Below, piece after piece: positions 11,501 to 23,474 of a stretch of DNA of 64,000 nt. The notes below the pieces were generated by a model that saw only the letters and a program-made list of their open reading frames with translations, was not told the DNA's origin and made no database searches. This DNA is from Archivesica marissinica (Eukaryota > Mollusca > Bivalvia > Venerida > Vesicomyidae), in assembly GCA_014843695.1 (NCBI GenBank), contig CM026397.1, forward strand, positions 39,567,109-39,631,108. The letters run 5' to 3'. A program made the translations under genes and the position numbers. The stretch's first letter is position 1; every line of letters starts with the position of its first letter.

Positions 11501-13326
11501 GTAGATATACTAAACTGTGTAGGGTAGATATACTAAACTGCGTAGGGTAGATATACTAAACTGCGTAGGGTAGATATACTAAACTGTGTAGGGTAGATAT
11601 ACTAAACTGTGTAGGGTAGATATACTAAACTGTGTAGGGTAGATATACAAGTTGTGTAGGGTAGATATACTAAACTGTGTAGGTAGATATACTAAACTGT
11701 GTAGGGTAGATATACAAGTTGTGTAGGGTAGATATACTAAACTGTGTAGGGTAGATATACTAAACTGTGTAGGGTAGATATACTAAACTGTGTTGGGTAG
11801 ATATACTAAACTGTGTAGGGTAGATATACTAAACTGCGTAGGGTAGATATACTAAACTGCGTAGGGTAGATATACTAAACTGCATAGGGTAGATATACTA
11901 AACTGTGTAGGGTAGATATACAAGTTGTGCTTAGTACTATAAAATAATGACACAAGATGATAGCACTCAGAGAGAAGCAAACGATCGCACTGGTATACGG
12001 CACACGAACAAATGCTTGAATTTATAGTGGGATATATTCAATGGGAGAGGACACTTCATTGAAAACCCTGACCACAGGCCGTGACCGATTTCCCCCCAAA
12101 ATCCAATCACTTATTCCTAGACCCAATGCACAAAGTTTCATCAAAATCCACAAACAATTGTTTTAGCTATACTGTCCACACAGACAGACACACACACAGC
12201 CACAAACAATAACTCCTGCAGAACGTCGGATTTGGAATTGAGGGGTCCCAGGTACATTACTCAATAATGGGACGTATGTAGTGTCCTTACACACATTATT
12301 TAGTACTGGTTAACCATTTAGGTCAGCTAAGCCTGCCCAGGAAACCTGTCTAGGTCCCCATAAGGTGTTTGACATAAATGATACATACATGCATACTCAG
12401 TGGTTACACTTCAGTTTGAGTGGTAAATGGCCCGCCCCGCGCTACCCCCCCCCCCCCGATAATGTGCCTACCTGCAGTCTATCCACTGTACAAGTCCCAT
12501 GTATGAGGGCAGACTCTTGATGGTATCTACGTAGAACGGAGCGAGTACATCCACACCCAGCAATCTGCTACAACACATGGCCATGTTATACTGCTCTAAA
12601 CACTCTGTACTCTTCATGAATGCAGGAGATAATATTGCTATTATTCTGTAAGCAGGGATAATATTGCTATTATTCTATAATCAGGGATAATATTGCTATT
12701 ATTCTGTAATCAGGGATAATATTGCTATTATTCTATAATCAGGGATAATATTGCTATTATTCTATAATCAGGGATAATATTGCTATTATTCTGTAATCAG
12801 GGATAATATTGCTATTATTCTGTAAGCAGGGATAATATTGCTATTATTCTATAAGCAGGGATAATATAGCTATTATTCTATAATCAGGGATAATATTGCT
12901 ATTATTCTGTAATCAGGGATAATATTGCTATTATTCTATAATCAGGGATAATATTGCTATTATTCTATAATCAGGGATAATATTGCTATTATTCTATAAT
13001 CAGGGATAATATTGCTATTATTCTTTTGTAATCAGGGATAATATTGCTATTATTCTGTAATCAGGGATAATATTGCTATTATTCTGTAATCAGGGATAAT
13101 ATTGCTATTATTCTATAATCAGGGATAATATTGCTATTATTCTGTAATCAGGGATAATATTGCTATTATTCTGTAATCAGGGATAATATTGCTATTATTC
13201 TGTAATCAGGGATAATATTGCTATTATTCTGTAATCAAGGATAATATTGCTATTATTCTGTAATCAGGGATAATGAAGACTTCATTGGCTTACACAGATT
13301 CTATTTCATGCAACATTTTGTAAATA
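11501..13326. repeat. Duplicate of 8,657-10,500 across the gap
   Basis: The offset of 2,844 holds from the first base after the gap up to the 29-bp array, including a 13-C homopolymer. After the array the offset is 2,826, so the array is 18 bp shorter here. Contains the end of the 22-23-bp array (to 11,930), the exon 6 copy and a 29-bp array at 12,630-13,273. Confidence 0.9.
12472..12645 (-). CDS. Second copy of exon 6 (TIR1 second half), probably assembly duplication
   Basis: Identical in sequence and splice sites to 9,628-9,801, at an offset of 2,844 bases. The copy is embedded in a larger repeat (8,657-10,500 against 11,501-13,326) that ends exactly at the two edges of the 1,000-N gap. 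The simplest reading is one exon present in two overlapping contigs. If the duplication were real, the exon is 174 nt (58 codons) with matching phases, so both copies could be spliced in frame or used as alternatives. Only one copy is counted in the 535-codon model. Confidence 0.6.
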
Positions 13327-14297
13327 AATGTTGTTACAGGGAGGTAATTTATACATAATGTTTTCGCATTAACCAGTTACTTTGAGGACAGATCTTCAAA
13401 ATTGTACGTAAAATCTGAATACTGTTTCTTGAAAAATGCAAACAAAAGACATTAATCAGGAGTTCTAATAATCCATTCCTTAGACTATATAGGTATGCTG
13501 CATAATGCATAATGGGGCTTTAAGCAAGTAGGAAGAAATCATTAGTTCTCAAATTTCTATTACCTCCCTTGGCAGATAAAGTCTGATTTATTTCAAAATT
13601 CAATAGGTCCTTTTAGTTTGAATCCTTTGTTTTTACTGTTGTTCCCTAACCAGATGTTGTGGTATGATAAATGGTAATGAATCGTTATTTTTGTATACAG
13701 TTCTTCCAGCAATATGTGGCACTTTATTTGCCCCCCCCCCCTTTGATGCCTAATGTTTCTTAGATTAGATTTATAACGTAGATAATTTTAGTTCTACGGA
13801 AATATGTCATTTAATAAATAAATGGCCATTTTCAACACACCTAGTCTTAATTGTTATTTACAAGGACATCAAACAAGCACAACTGGAGAGTAATGGTTTT
13901 AAAGGTATTGTGTTAGACAAGAGTACTGTTGGCTTAAATGTGATCTTATCAAAATCGTATTACTTAACTGATACCATTATTTTACAAATAAGTACCCATT
14001 GCATATACTGTATGAGATTTGTCATAAGAAGCGATAGTGGAATAAAATTGCTAGCATGATGTGCAAAGGAAACAACGCTAAAAACAATATAAAAACAGAG
14101 TAAAACACTTAATAGGACCTATCTATTTATAAGGAGTATTCAGGGGCAGTAACTCACCGATGTCTCTCATTGCATTATATCAGTTACATGTACACTATAT
14201 TTATTTGGCTTGTGGTGGATGGGTGATCCAGTAGTTAACATATTGGACAGCGAATCTAGGGGTCACAAGTTTAATGCCACATCCACGATGATGATAT
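13327..14297. other. Intron sequence, nothing recognised
   Basis: Intron 5 outside the repeats. AT-rich, with a 10-C run near 13,731. No exon-like stretch seen on either strand. Confidence 0.5.
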
Positions 14298-14309
14298 TAA
14301 TACTGTTTC

Positions 14310-14538
14310 GTGGAAGTCGTGATAGCCCAGTGGATGCGCGTTCGCTTCAGGTGCGAAAGGTCCGGAGTTCGAGCCCCGCTGTCGCCGTTACGATTGTGCG
14401 CTAAGGCAAGGCATTTAAATTCCACGTTGCCTCTTCTCTCTCCCTCGTGGCAATGGATTCCATCAGGAATGAGGTCTCGAGAGTGATTAATATAAGGTAT
14501 AAAAACTTGTTTCGCAATCGAGCTAATATAAATTTGTA
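14310..14538 (+). mobile_element. SINE type 3, full length with 12-bp target duplication
   Basis: tRNA-like head with A box (agcccagtggatgcgcg) and B box (ggagttcgagcccc), a body containing cctcttctctctccctcgtg, and a tail gtttcgcaatcgagc. Flanked by the direct repeat taatactgtttc at 14,298-14,309 and 14,539-14,550. Confidence 0.88.
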
Positions 14539-14673
14539 TAATACTGTTTCTGAGGAACAAACCTAGATACCCTGTATCGGTGCAAAAAATAAAATCACAG
14601 CAATACTCCTGGAGGTGTCACCCCGACATTGAGGCAATGATAAAATAAACATTAAAAACATGTATGCCATTAC

Positions 14674-14864
14674 CTTTTACAAGCCACCATTATATTGAAG
14701 ATCTTGTCCTGCCAGACCTTATTTTGATCAAAATGTTTAATATCTGTGTGCAGTTTAATGTCAGTCTTATTCTGTAGCAGACTGTGCTTGATTTTGTCCA
14801 TGTATTGTTGGTCAGCAGGGTTGTATGTGATATATACATCAAACTTCTTGGTGAATATTCTCTT
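14674..14864 (-). CDS. Macro-TIR-TIR gene, exon 5 (first half of TIR1)
   Basis: Residues 217-280, starting phase 0 and ending with two bases of an arginine codon. The acceptor has a good pyrimidine tract (ctttgtttgcag) and the donor is AAAAG|gtaatg. It encodes KKFDVYITYNPADQQYM, which is TIR box 1 (FDVFISY type), then the alphaA helix, and later VWQDKIFNIMVACKR, the helix before the second core strand of a TIR domain. It is one of the few exons not bordered by a satellite; the nearest repeat is a SINE at 14,310-14,538. Confidence 0.85.
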
Positions 14865-15107
14865 CTGCAAACAAAGGGGGACAATTTTACAGTTTGTGTT
14901 GGACCCTGTTAAATAATGTAACATTTTCTGTTTCTAAATAATCCCCAGTTGTGCATATTTTATGTGGGCTACTTCTATTTACTAAATTATCTGGTAGAAT
15001 TGTGTAAAAGACTCATTTCCAGAAAGGGTAACTCTCTTTATTTCCATTTTACTCTAACATGCGTAACACATAAAATGAGTTTAATTTAGTAACTACAGTG
15101 GCTGTAT

Positions 15108-15274
15108 GTGAGATAGTAGTGTTGTCACCAAGATAAGACAGGTGGGTTTTCTCCAGGTACTCCAGTTTCCTCCTACACGAATTACCACAAATACACTGTC
15201 AACCGCGCCAACGAGAGTGATTAGTATAAGTTGATACAGCTAGTTTCGCAATCATTATAAAATAAATAAAGTTT
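15108..15274 (+). mobile_element. SINE type 2, 5'-truncated
   Basis: Matches the 3' two thirds of the full copy at 50,836 (gacaggtgggttttctcc, then cgccaacgagagtgatt and the tcgcaatc tail). The tRNA-like head is missing. Confidence 0.75.
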
Positions 15275-15329
15275 ACACTTACAATAGCTGAGTAGATGGT
15301 CACTTACTTCCAATCCCTTTCCATTCAAT

Positions 15330-15480
15330 GATGTACGACTTGTTGGTGCGTATCCCACTAGGGGTGTCAAATTCCTTCATGTCAGGAAGTCACCCTGCTG
15401 GATTTTAGAAGATTACTGGTTATACCTGGGTGCCTGTTCCTCCCTAAAACAATACTAGGAGGGGCGCCTGGTGCACCCCC
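15330..15480 (+). repeat. SINE type 4 fragment
   Basis: Contains cactaggggtgtcaaattcc, a ggaagtcaccctgctgga match and ggttatacctgggtgcctg, shared with 3.7, 31.6 and 39.4 kb. It ends where the 22-bp array begins. Confidence 0.6.
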
Positions 15481-18400
15481 ACTGTTTCTGCTACATGTCT
15501 GAACTGTTTATGCTACATGTCTGAACTGTTTCTGCTACATGTCTGAACTGTTTATGCTACATGTCTGAACTGTTTATGCTACATGTCTGAAATGTTTATG
15601 CTACATGTCTGAACTGTTTATGCTACATGTCTGAACTGTTTATGCTACATGTCTGAAATGTTCATGCTACATGTCTGAACTGTTTATGCTACATGTCTGA
15701 ACTGTTTCTGCTACATGTCTGAACTGTTCATGCTACATGTCTGAAATGTTTATGCTACATGTCTGAACTGTTTCTGCTACATGTCTGAAATGTTCATGCT
15801 ACATGTCTGAACTGTTTATGCTACATGTCTGAAATGTTTATGCTACATGTCTGAACTGTTTATGCTATATGTCTGAACTGTTTATGCTACATGTCTGAAC
15901 TATTTATGCTACATGTCTGAACTGTTTATGCTACATGTCTGAACTGTTTCTGCTACATGTCTGAACTGTTCATGCTACATGTCTGAACTGTTATTGCTAC
16001 ATGTCTGAACTGTTCATGCTACATGTCTGAACTGTTATTGCTACATGTCTGAACTGTTATTGCAACATGTCTGAACTGTTTCTGCTACATGTCTGAACTG
16101 TTTCTGCTACATGTCTGAACTGTTTCTGCTACATGTCTGAACTGTTTCTGCTACATGTCTGAACTGTTTCTGCTACATGTCTGAACTGTTCATGATACAT
16201 GTCTGAACTGTTTCTGCTACATGTCTGAACTGTGTCTGCTACATGTCTGAACTGTTCATGATACATGTCTGAACTGTTTCTGCTACATGTCTGAACTGTT
16301 ATTGCTACATATCTGAACTGTTATTGCTACATGTCTGAACTGTTATTGCTACATGTATGAACTGTTTATGCTACATGTCTGAACTGTTATTGCTACATGT
16401 CTGAACTGTTCCTGCTACATGTCTGAACTGTTTATGTGACATGTCTGAACTGTTCATGCTACATGTCTGAACTGTTTCTGCTACATGTCTGAACTGTTAC
16501 TGCTACATGTCTGAACTATTTATGCTACATGTCTGAACTGTTCATGCTACATTTCTGAACTGTTATTGCTACATGTCTGAAATGTTCATGCTACATGTCT
16601 GAACTGTTTATGCTACATGTCTGAACTGTTTCTGCTACATGTCTGAACTGTTTATGCTACATGTCTGAACTGTTTCTGCTACATGTCTGAAATTTATGCT
16701 ACATGTCTGAACTGTTTATGCTACATGTCTGAACTGTTTCTGCTACATGTCTGAACTGTTCATGCTACATGTCTGGCATGTTGAACTGTTTTGCTACATG
16801 TCTGAACTGTTCCTGCTACATGTCTGAACTGTTCCTGCTACATGTCTGAACTGTTTATGCTACATGTCTGAACTGTTTCTGCTACATGTCTGAACTATTC
16901 CTGCTACATGTCTGAACTGTTTCTGCTACATGTCTGAACTGTTTATGCTACATGTCTGAACTGTTTATGCTACATGTCTGAACTTTCTGCTACATGTCTG
17001 AACTGTTCCTGCTAATGTGGGTTGTGAATGTTCTGTATGTCTGAAATGTGTTGCTACATGTCTGAACTGTTCCTGCTACATGTCTGAACTGTTATTGCTA
17101 CATGTCTGAACTGTTATTGCAACATGTCTGAACTGTTTCTGCTACATGTCTGAACTGTTTCTGCTACATGTCTGAACTGTTTCTGCTACATGTCTGAACT
17201 GTTTCTGCTACATGTCTGAACTGTTTCTGCTACATGTCTGAACTGTTCATGATACATGTCTGAACTGTTTCTGCTACATGTCTGAACTGTGTCTGCTACA
17301 TGTCTGAACTGTTCATGATACATGTCTGAACTGTTTCTGCTACATGTCTGAACTGTTATTGCTACATATCTGAACTGTTATTGCTACATGTCTGAACTGT
17401 TATTGCTACATGTATGAACTGTTTATGCTACATGTCTGAACTGTTATTGCTACATGTCTGAACTGTTCCTGCTACATGTCTGAACTGTTTATGTGACATG
17501 TCTGAACTGTTCATGCTACATGTCTGAACTGTTTCTGCTACATGTCTGAACTGTTACTGCTACATGTCTGAACTATTTATGCTACATGTCTGAACTGTTC
17601 ATGCTACATTTCTGAACTGTTATTGCTACATGTCTGAAATGTTCATGCTACATGTCTGAACTGTTTATGCTACATGTCTGAACTGTTTCTGCTACATGTC
17701 TGAACTGTTTATGCTACATGTCTGAACTGTTTCTGCTACATGTCTGAAATTGTATTGCTACATGTCTGAACTGTTTATGCTACATGTCTGAACTGTTTCT
17801 GCTACATGTCTGAACTGTTCATGCTACATGTCTGCTACATGTCTGAACTGTGTCTGCTACATGTCTGAACTGTTTCTGCTACATGTATGAACTGTTCCTG
17901 CTGCATGTCTGAACTGTTTATGCTACATGTCTGAACTGTTCCTGCTACATGTCTGAACTGTTCCTGCTACATGTCTGAACTGTTTATGCTACATGTCTGA
18001 ACTGTTTCTGCTACATGTCTGAACTGTTTATGCTACATGTCTGAACTGTTTATGCTACATGTCTGAACTATTCCTGCTACATGTCTGAACTGTTCCTGCT
18101 AAATGTCGGCAATGTGTCTGCTACATGTCTGAACTGTTCCTGCTACATGTCTGAAATGTGTCTGCTACATGTCTGAACTGTTCCTGCTACATGTCTGAAC
18201 TGTTATTGCTACATGTCTGAAATGTGTCTGCTACATGTCTGAACTGTTTCTGCTACATGTCTGAAATGTGTCTGCTACATGTCTGAACTGTTATTACTAC
18301 ATGTCTGAACTGTTATTGCTACATGTCTGAACTGTTTCTGTTCTGCTACATGTCTGAACTGTTATTGCTACATGTCTGAACTGTTTATGCTACATGTCTG

Positions 18401-19492
18401 AAATGTTATTGCTACATGTCTGAAATGTTATTGCTACATGTCTGAACTGTTATTGCTACATGTCTGAACTGTTATTGCTACATGTCTGAACTGTTTATGC
18501 TACATGTCTGAACTGTTCATGCTACATGTCTGCTACATGTCTGAACTGTTCCTGCTACATGTCTGAACTGTTATTGCTACATGTCTGAAATGTGTCTGCT
18601 ACATGTCTGAACTGTTTCTGCTACATGTCTGAAATGTGTCTGCTACATGTCTGAACTGTTATTGCTACATGTCTGAACTGTTATTGCTACATGTCTGAAC
18701 TGTTTCTGTTCTGCTACATGTCTGAACTGTTATTGCTACATGTCTGAACTGTTTATGCTACATGTCTGAAATGTTATTGCTACATGTCTGAAATGTTATT
18801 GATACATGTCTGAACTGTTATTGCTACATGTCTGAACTGTTATTGCTACATGTCTGAACTGTTTATGCTACATGTCTGAACTGTTTATGCTACATGTCTG
18901 AACTGTTTCTGCTACATGTCTGAACTGCTACATGTCTGAACTGTTTATGCTATATGTCTGAACTGTGTCTGCTACATGTCTGAACTGATGCTGCTACATG
19001 TCTGAACTGTTCCTGCTACATGTCTGAACTGTTCATGCTACATGTCTGAACTGTTTATGCTACATGTCTGAACTGTTTCTGCTACATGTCTGAACTGTTC
19101 ATGCTACATGTCTGAACTATTTATGCTACATGTCTGAACTGTTCATGCTACATGTCTGAACTGTTCATGCTACATGTCTGAACTGTTCATGCTACATGTC
19201 TGAAATGTTATTGCTACATGTCTGAACTGTTATTGCAACATGTCTGAACTGTTTCTGCTACATGTCTGAACTGTGTCTGCTACATGTCTGAACTGTTTCT
19301 GCTACATGTCTGAACTGTTTATGCTACATGTCTGAACTGTTTATGCTACATGTCTGAACTGTTTATGCTACATGTCTGAACTGTTTATGCTACATGTCTG
19401 AACTGTTTCTGCTACATGTCTGAACTGTTCATGCTACATGTCTGAACTGTTATTGCTACATGTCTGAACTGTTTATGCTACATGTCTGAACT
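15480..19492. repeat. 22-bp minisatellite, about 180 copies, with higher-order duplication
   Basis: Unit ctacatgtctgaactgtttatg with variable last four bases (tatg, tctg, catg, cctg, attg). The order of variants in about 16,030-16,760 repeats at about 17,087-17,830, so a block of roughly 1.06 kb was duplicated. It fills intron 4. Confidence 0.96.
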
Positions 19493-19514
19493 GTTTCAAC
19501 ATCAACCTATTTAC

Positions 19515-19691
19515 CTTCATTTTAGTATTCTTGGCAATATGTGCCTGTTTCAAAGCTGTAAATTTTGATTTTAGTGCATGGTCAATGCCGTCATAAATGA
19601 CAATCTTGAACTGTCTGAGAGGTAGACCGGCATTTATCCACTGTATTGCTGCATCCACCATCACTTCACAAACATCAGCTTTATTTTGTCC
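19515..19691 (-). CDS. Macro-TIR-TIR gene, exon 4 (end of macro-like domain)
   Basis: Residues 158-216, phase 0 at both ends. The acceptor is tttatacag and the donor ATGAAG|gtaaat. The translation begins GQNKADVCEVMVDAAIQWI and continues NAGLPLRQFKIVIYDG, then an alpha helix ending KNTKMK. The pattern of a long helix (VMVDAAIQWI), a short turn and the hydrophobic strand FKIVIYD is the usual final helix-strand of a macro domain, as in macroPARP proteins. Arrays flank the exon on both sides: a 33-bp array above the acceptor and a 4-kb, 22-bp array below the donor. Confidence 0.78.
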
Positions 19692-19724
19692 CTGTATAAA
19701 TATAAATAGTATTATTTACTTTGC

Positions 19725-20355
19725 ACTTTGCCCCTATGTATATTTCTTTGCCCTTATGTATATTTCAATGTATATTTACTTTGCCCCTATATATATATCA
19801 ATGTGTAATTGCTTTGCCCCTATGTATATTTACTTTGCCCCTATGTATATATCAATGTATATTTACTTTGCCCCTATGTATATTTCAATGTATATTTACT
19901 TTGCCCCTATGTATATTTCAATGTATATTTACTTTGCCCCTATGTATATATCAATGTATATTTACTTTGCCCCCTATGTATATTTCAATGTATATTTACT
20001 TTGCCCCTATGTATATATCAATGTATATTTACTTTGCCCCCTATGTATATTTCAATGTATATTTACTTTGCCCCTATGTATATATCAATGTATATTTACT
20101 TTGCCCCTATGTATATTTTCAATGTATATTTACTTTGCCCCTATGTATATTTCAATGTATATTTACTTTGCCCCTATGTATATATCAATGTATATTTACT
20201 TTGCCCCATATGTATATTTCAATGTATATTTACTTTGTCCCTATGTATATTTCAATGTATATTTACTTTGCCCCTATGTATATATCAATGTATATTTACT
20301 TTGCCCCTATGTATATATCAATGTATATTTACTTTGCCCCTATGTATATATCAAT
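19725..20355. repeat. 33-bp minisatellite, about 19 copies
   Basis: Unit cccctatgtatatttcaatg plus tatatttactttg. One-base length changes (ccccta/cccta) shift it between frames, giving overlapping spurious ORFs. Located just upstream of the exon 4 acceptor on the gene strand. Confidence 0.95.
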
Positions 20356-20358
20356 GTA

Positions 20359-20535
20359 CAGTCAAACCTGTGTTAGTGGTCACCTCCATTAAGCAGTCAA
20401 CCTGTATTAAGCAGCAAGTTTCCAGATTCCCAATATGTTGTTTTATTATACATTTGAAATCTATTAAGGAGCCACCTGTGCTAAGCATCCACTTTCTGTG
20501 ATTCCCTTGGCTGGCTGCTTAAGGCAGTTTTGACT
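20359..20535. mobile_element. MITE with TA target duplication, source type of the 34-bp satellite
   Basis: 177 bp, termini CAGTCAAACCTG and (reverse complement) CAGTCAAAACTG, flanked by TA. Internally gttagtggtcacctccatt and related repeats. Its reverse complement matches 37,850-38,050 almost throughout. Non-coding; terminus and TA suggest a Tc1/mariner-pogo derivative. Confidence 0.75.
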
Positions 20536-20550
20536 GTATATTTAGTTCCT

Positions 20551-20778
20551 ATAAATTTATTTTAGCTCGATTGCAAAACAAGTTCTTATAACTTATATTA
20601 ATCACTCTCGAGACCTCATTCCTGATGGAATCCATCGCCATGAGGGAGAGAGAAGAGCCATGTGGAACTTAAATGCCTTCCCTAAGTGCACAATCGTAAT
20701 GGCTCCAGCGGGGCTCAAACTCCGGGCCTTTCACACATGAAGCGAACGCGATACAACTGAGCTATCACGGCTTCCACG
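20551..20778 (-). mobile_element. SINE type 3, minus strand
   Basis: The reverse complement shows gtggaagccgtgatagc, a degenerate A box, the B box region ggagtttgagccccgctgg and the tail gcaatcgagctaaaataaat. It inserted just beside the MITE and within 33-bp array sequence, which resumes briefly at 20,779. Confidence 0.82.
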
Positions 20779-20849
20779 CAATGTATATTTACTTTGCCCA
20801 TATGTAAATATCAATGTCAAATTACTTTGCACATACGTAAATATCAATG

Positions 20850-21090
20850 GATGTTTCAATAGCACAGTGGTTAGCATGCTCGCTTCTCACTAATACAACC
20901 CAGGTTCAATCCTCGGACTGGGAAGTTTGTGAAATGATACGGTGGTTGCCAGATCGACAGGTGGGTTTTCTCAGTGTACTTTTGGTTTCCAACAATATGA
21001 ATGACCACCTATACGCTATCATCCGCGTAAACAATTAAGTGATTAGTTGTTACAGCTTGTTTCTCAATTGTTGTAAAATAAATAAAGTTT
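20850..21090 (+). mobile_element. SINE type 2, near full length
   Basis: A box atagcacagtggttagcatg, B box aggttcaatcctc, body acggtggttgccagatcg and tail aattgttgtaaaataaataa. More diverged than the copies at 50.8 and 56.9 kb. Confidence 0.8.
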
Positions 21091-21112
21091 AAAAATGTCT
21101 CCCTGTTGTTAT

Positions 21113-21812
21113 CACCAGGAACATTTCACCGATATAATATTACCTGGTTTCCGGTAGTTAAGAGCGGTGTTATAACAGTATGGTCCTGATTGCTGAATAC
21201 GGGCACAAACACGCGGAACATTTCACCGATATAATATTACCTGGTTTCCGGTAGCGCGGTGTTATAACAGTATGGTCCTGATTGCTGAATACGGGTACAA
21301 ACATGTGGAACATTTCACTGATATAATATTACCTGGTTTCCGGTAGCTAAGAGCGGTGTTATAACAGTGTGGTCCTGATTGTTGAATACGGGTACAAACA
21401 CGCGGAACATTTCACCGATATAATATTACCTGGTTTCCGGTAGCGCGGTGTTATAACAGTATGGTCCTGATTGCTGAATACGGGTACAAACACGCGGAAC
21501 ATTTCACTGATATAATATTACCTGGTTTCCGGTAGCTAAGAGCGGTGTTATAACAGTATGGTACTGATTGCTGAATACGGGCACAAACACGCGGAACATT
21601 TCACCGATATAATATTACCTGGTTTCCGGTAGCTAAGAGCGGTGTTATAACAGTATGGTACTGATTGCTGAATACGGGCACAAACACGCGGAACATTTCA
21701 CCGATATAATATTACCTGGTTTCCGGTAGCTAAGAGCGGAGTTATAACAGTATGGTCCTGATTGTTGAATACGGGTACAAACACGCAGAACATTTCACCG
21801 ATATAATATTAC
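21113..21812. repeat. 92/97-bp tandem repeat made from the 3' end of exon 3 plus its donor
   Basis: The donor-proximal motif acctggtttccgg occurs at 21142, 21239, 21331, 21428, 21520, 21617, 21714 and 21811 (spacing 97, 92, 97, 92, 97, 97, 97). Each unit is about 80 bp of exon 3 coding sequence, the donor and about 12 bp of intron. The 92-bp units lack ctaag-type bases in the exon part. The eighth occurrence is the real exon. Confidence 0.93.
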
Positions 21813-21933
21813 CTGGTTTCCGGTAGCTAAGAGCGGTGTTATAACAGTATGGTCCTGATTGTTGAATACGGGTACAAACACGCGGAACATTTCACTGATC
21901 TGGGCGACAATATTTTGTGAACTTCCGCGTTTC
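21813..21933 (-). CDS. Macro-TIR-TIR gene, exon 3 (macro-like domain, C-terminal half)
   Basis: Residues 117-157, ending phase 0. The acceptor is tgttttatag and the donor AACCAG|gtaata. Only one of the three frames is open. It encodes SSQNIVAQISEMFRVFVP and then VITPLLATGNQ. The P-L-L-A-T-G-N-Q-G stretch, completed by exon 4, matches the P-x-x-x-TG-x-x-G loop of macro domains that contacts ligand phosphates. The last roughly 80 bases of the exon with its donor are repeated seven more times just downstream (21.1-21.8 kb). I chose the copy that is joined to the unique 5' part of the exon. Confidence 0.75.
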
Positions 21934-21989
21934 CTATAAAACAACAGAAGCGTAATAATAGAGTGACTTGTTTAGCAAATGTTCACTGT

Positions 21990-22790
21990 ATGCACACACT
22001 TTGTTTAGCAAATGTTCACTGTATGCACACACTTTGACAAATTAACGTTGACATGCTATACATATAGGATCATACATGAGTGGTAATTTCATACCGTATA
22101 TTATGAAACGAGTTTTGGAAGTAACTGACATAGACTGGTGCATGATATTTTTAGAACAATAAATTAATAAGAAAATTACCTTTGGACCAGTTCATTTATC
22201 AAAATGGGTAATTTTATCTAAAAATAGAAATAATTATTACTGGCAAAAAGTGCAGATCCTGATAAGACGGCTCGTCACAAAGCCGGCTCATCTGGATCAC
22301 ACTTTTTGTAAGTCTATTTAGAGGCCTGTAGTGTTGAAAGGGTTAATAGCAAAATTCTAAGTTTCATAAAATATGGTATTAAATCATAACTACCCCGGTA
22401 GCTTAATATCATTTTTATCATGTTACCATAGTGTTCATTTTAAATAATAAATAACGTTGCTAATTTCATTTTGATACCAGCGCAAATAGTCAAGACGTCA
22501 CTAAATTGTCACGACGTCACTACGCAAAGCAGCGTTATATTTATGTTTTAAACAGTGTTATAAGGATTGATGCTTCTTTTAACCCTTTCCCCCTTAGAAG
22601 CACCACTCGATGCCAATGCCTATTGACATAGATTGACACATTAGTAGTCAAACAAGCTATAATAAAGATCGGAACAATGTAGTGTATACAACACTTAATA
22701 ATTGCTAGTAACCTCCGTGAAAGTGGAGTAGGCAAGTTCACAGCTTATCCATTGCATACGATTGGTAAATTACAGCCAAATGTCTAAAAT
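21990..22790. other. Intron sequence with an imperfect hairpin, no gene
   Basis: Contains a short direct repeat (tgtttagcaaatgttcactg, twice near 22,000) and a hairpin at about 22,243-22,311, where caaaaagtgcagatcc pairs imperfectly with ggatcacactttttg. No coding signal seen. Confidence 0.5.
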
Positions 22791-22792
22791 AA

Positions 22793-22911
22793 AACTACAT
22801 CTCTATGGGGGAAAGGGTTAAATCTACATCTCTATGGGGGAAAGGGTTAAATCTACATCTCTATGGGGGAAAGGGTTAAATCTACATCTCTATGGGGGAA
22901 AGGGTTAAATC
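22793..22911. repeat. 29-bp direct repeat, four copies
   Basis: Unit ctacatctctatggggg plus aaagggttaaat, nearly identical in all four copies. The following stretch to 23,470 shows nothing recognisable. Confidence 0.92.
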
Positions 22912-23474
22912 GTAGTTTGTCTTACAATTAACATCATGTACCCATTCAAATAGAAATATGCATACTTTAAATTTTAATTTACAAATTATAAGGATTATTC
23001 TCTCAACCAATTAGAATCCTTCCAGGTGTTTTACACGTGTGTACATATAAGAAATTATGAGATGCCTGTATTACACTGAATACAAGCAAAGTTATGGTAT
23101 ACGTTGTATGTATGGCAATAAGTAGTTGTCTTTCAGTAAATAAAAGAAAATTTTATTGTTTTGATTTGTTAAAAATTTCATGATTTTTAACAACCCTGAG
23201 AAGAGGCCTGCCCTACTGGGTCTGGTTCGCTATATATAAACTAGCATTCACACAGAAATTGATAAATATTCATGACTTTGTTTAACTCAAGTAGCGCAAA
23301 TAATTGCTATATTTTCCCAATTTCAAACGACTATCATTAAGCTATTATTGAATGTATGTACGTATATTTACATGTATTAATTAAATGTTAATCGTTAACT
23401 ACCTGGTAGATTCAGAACCATGCATGCATTAGCACTCATATATATTTAAATAGGGTTAAAACTAAAGCCCCTTT

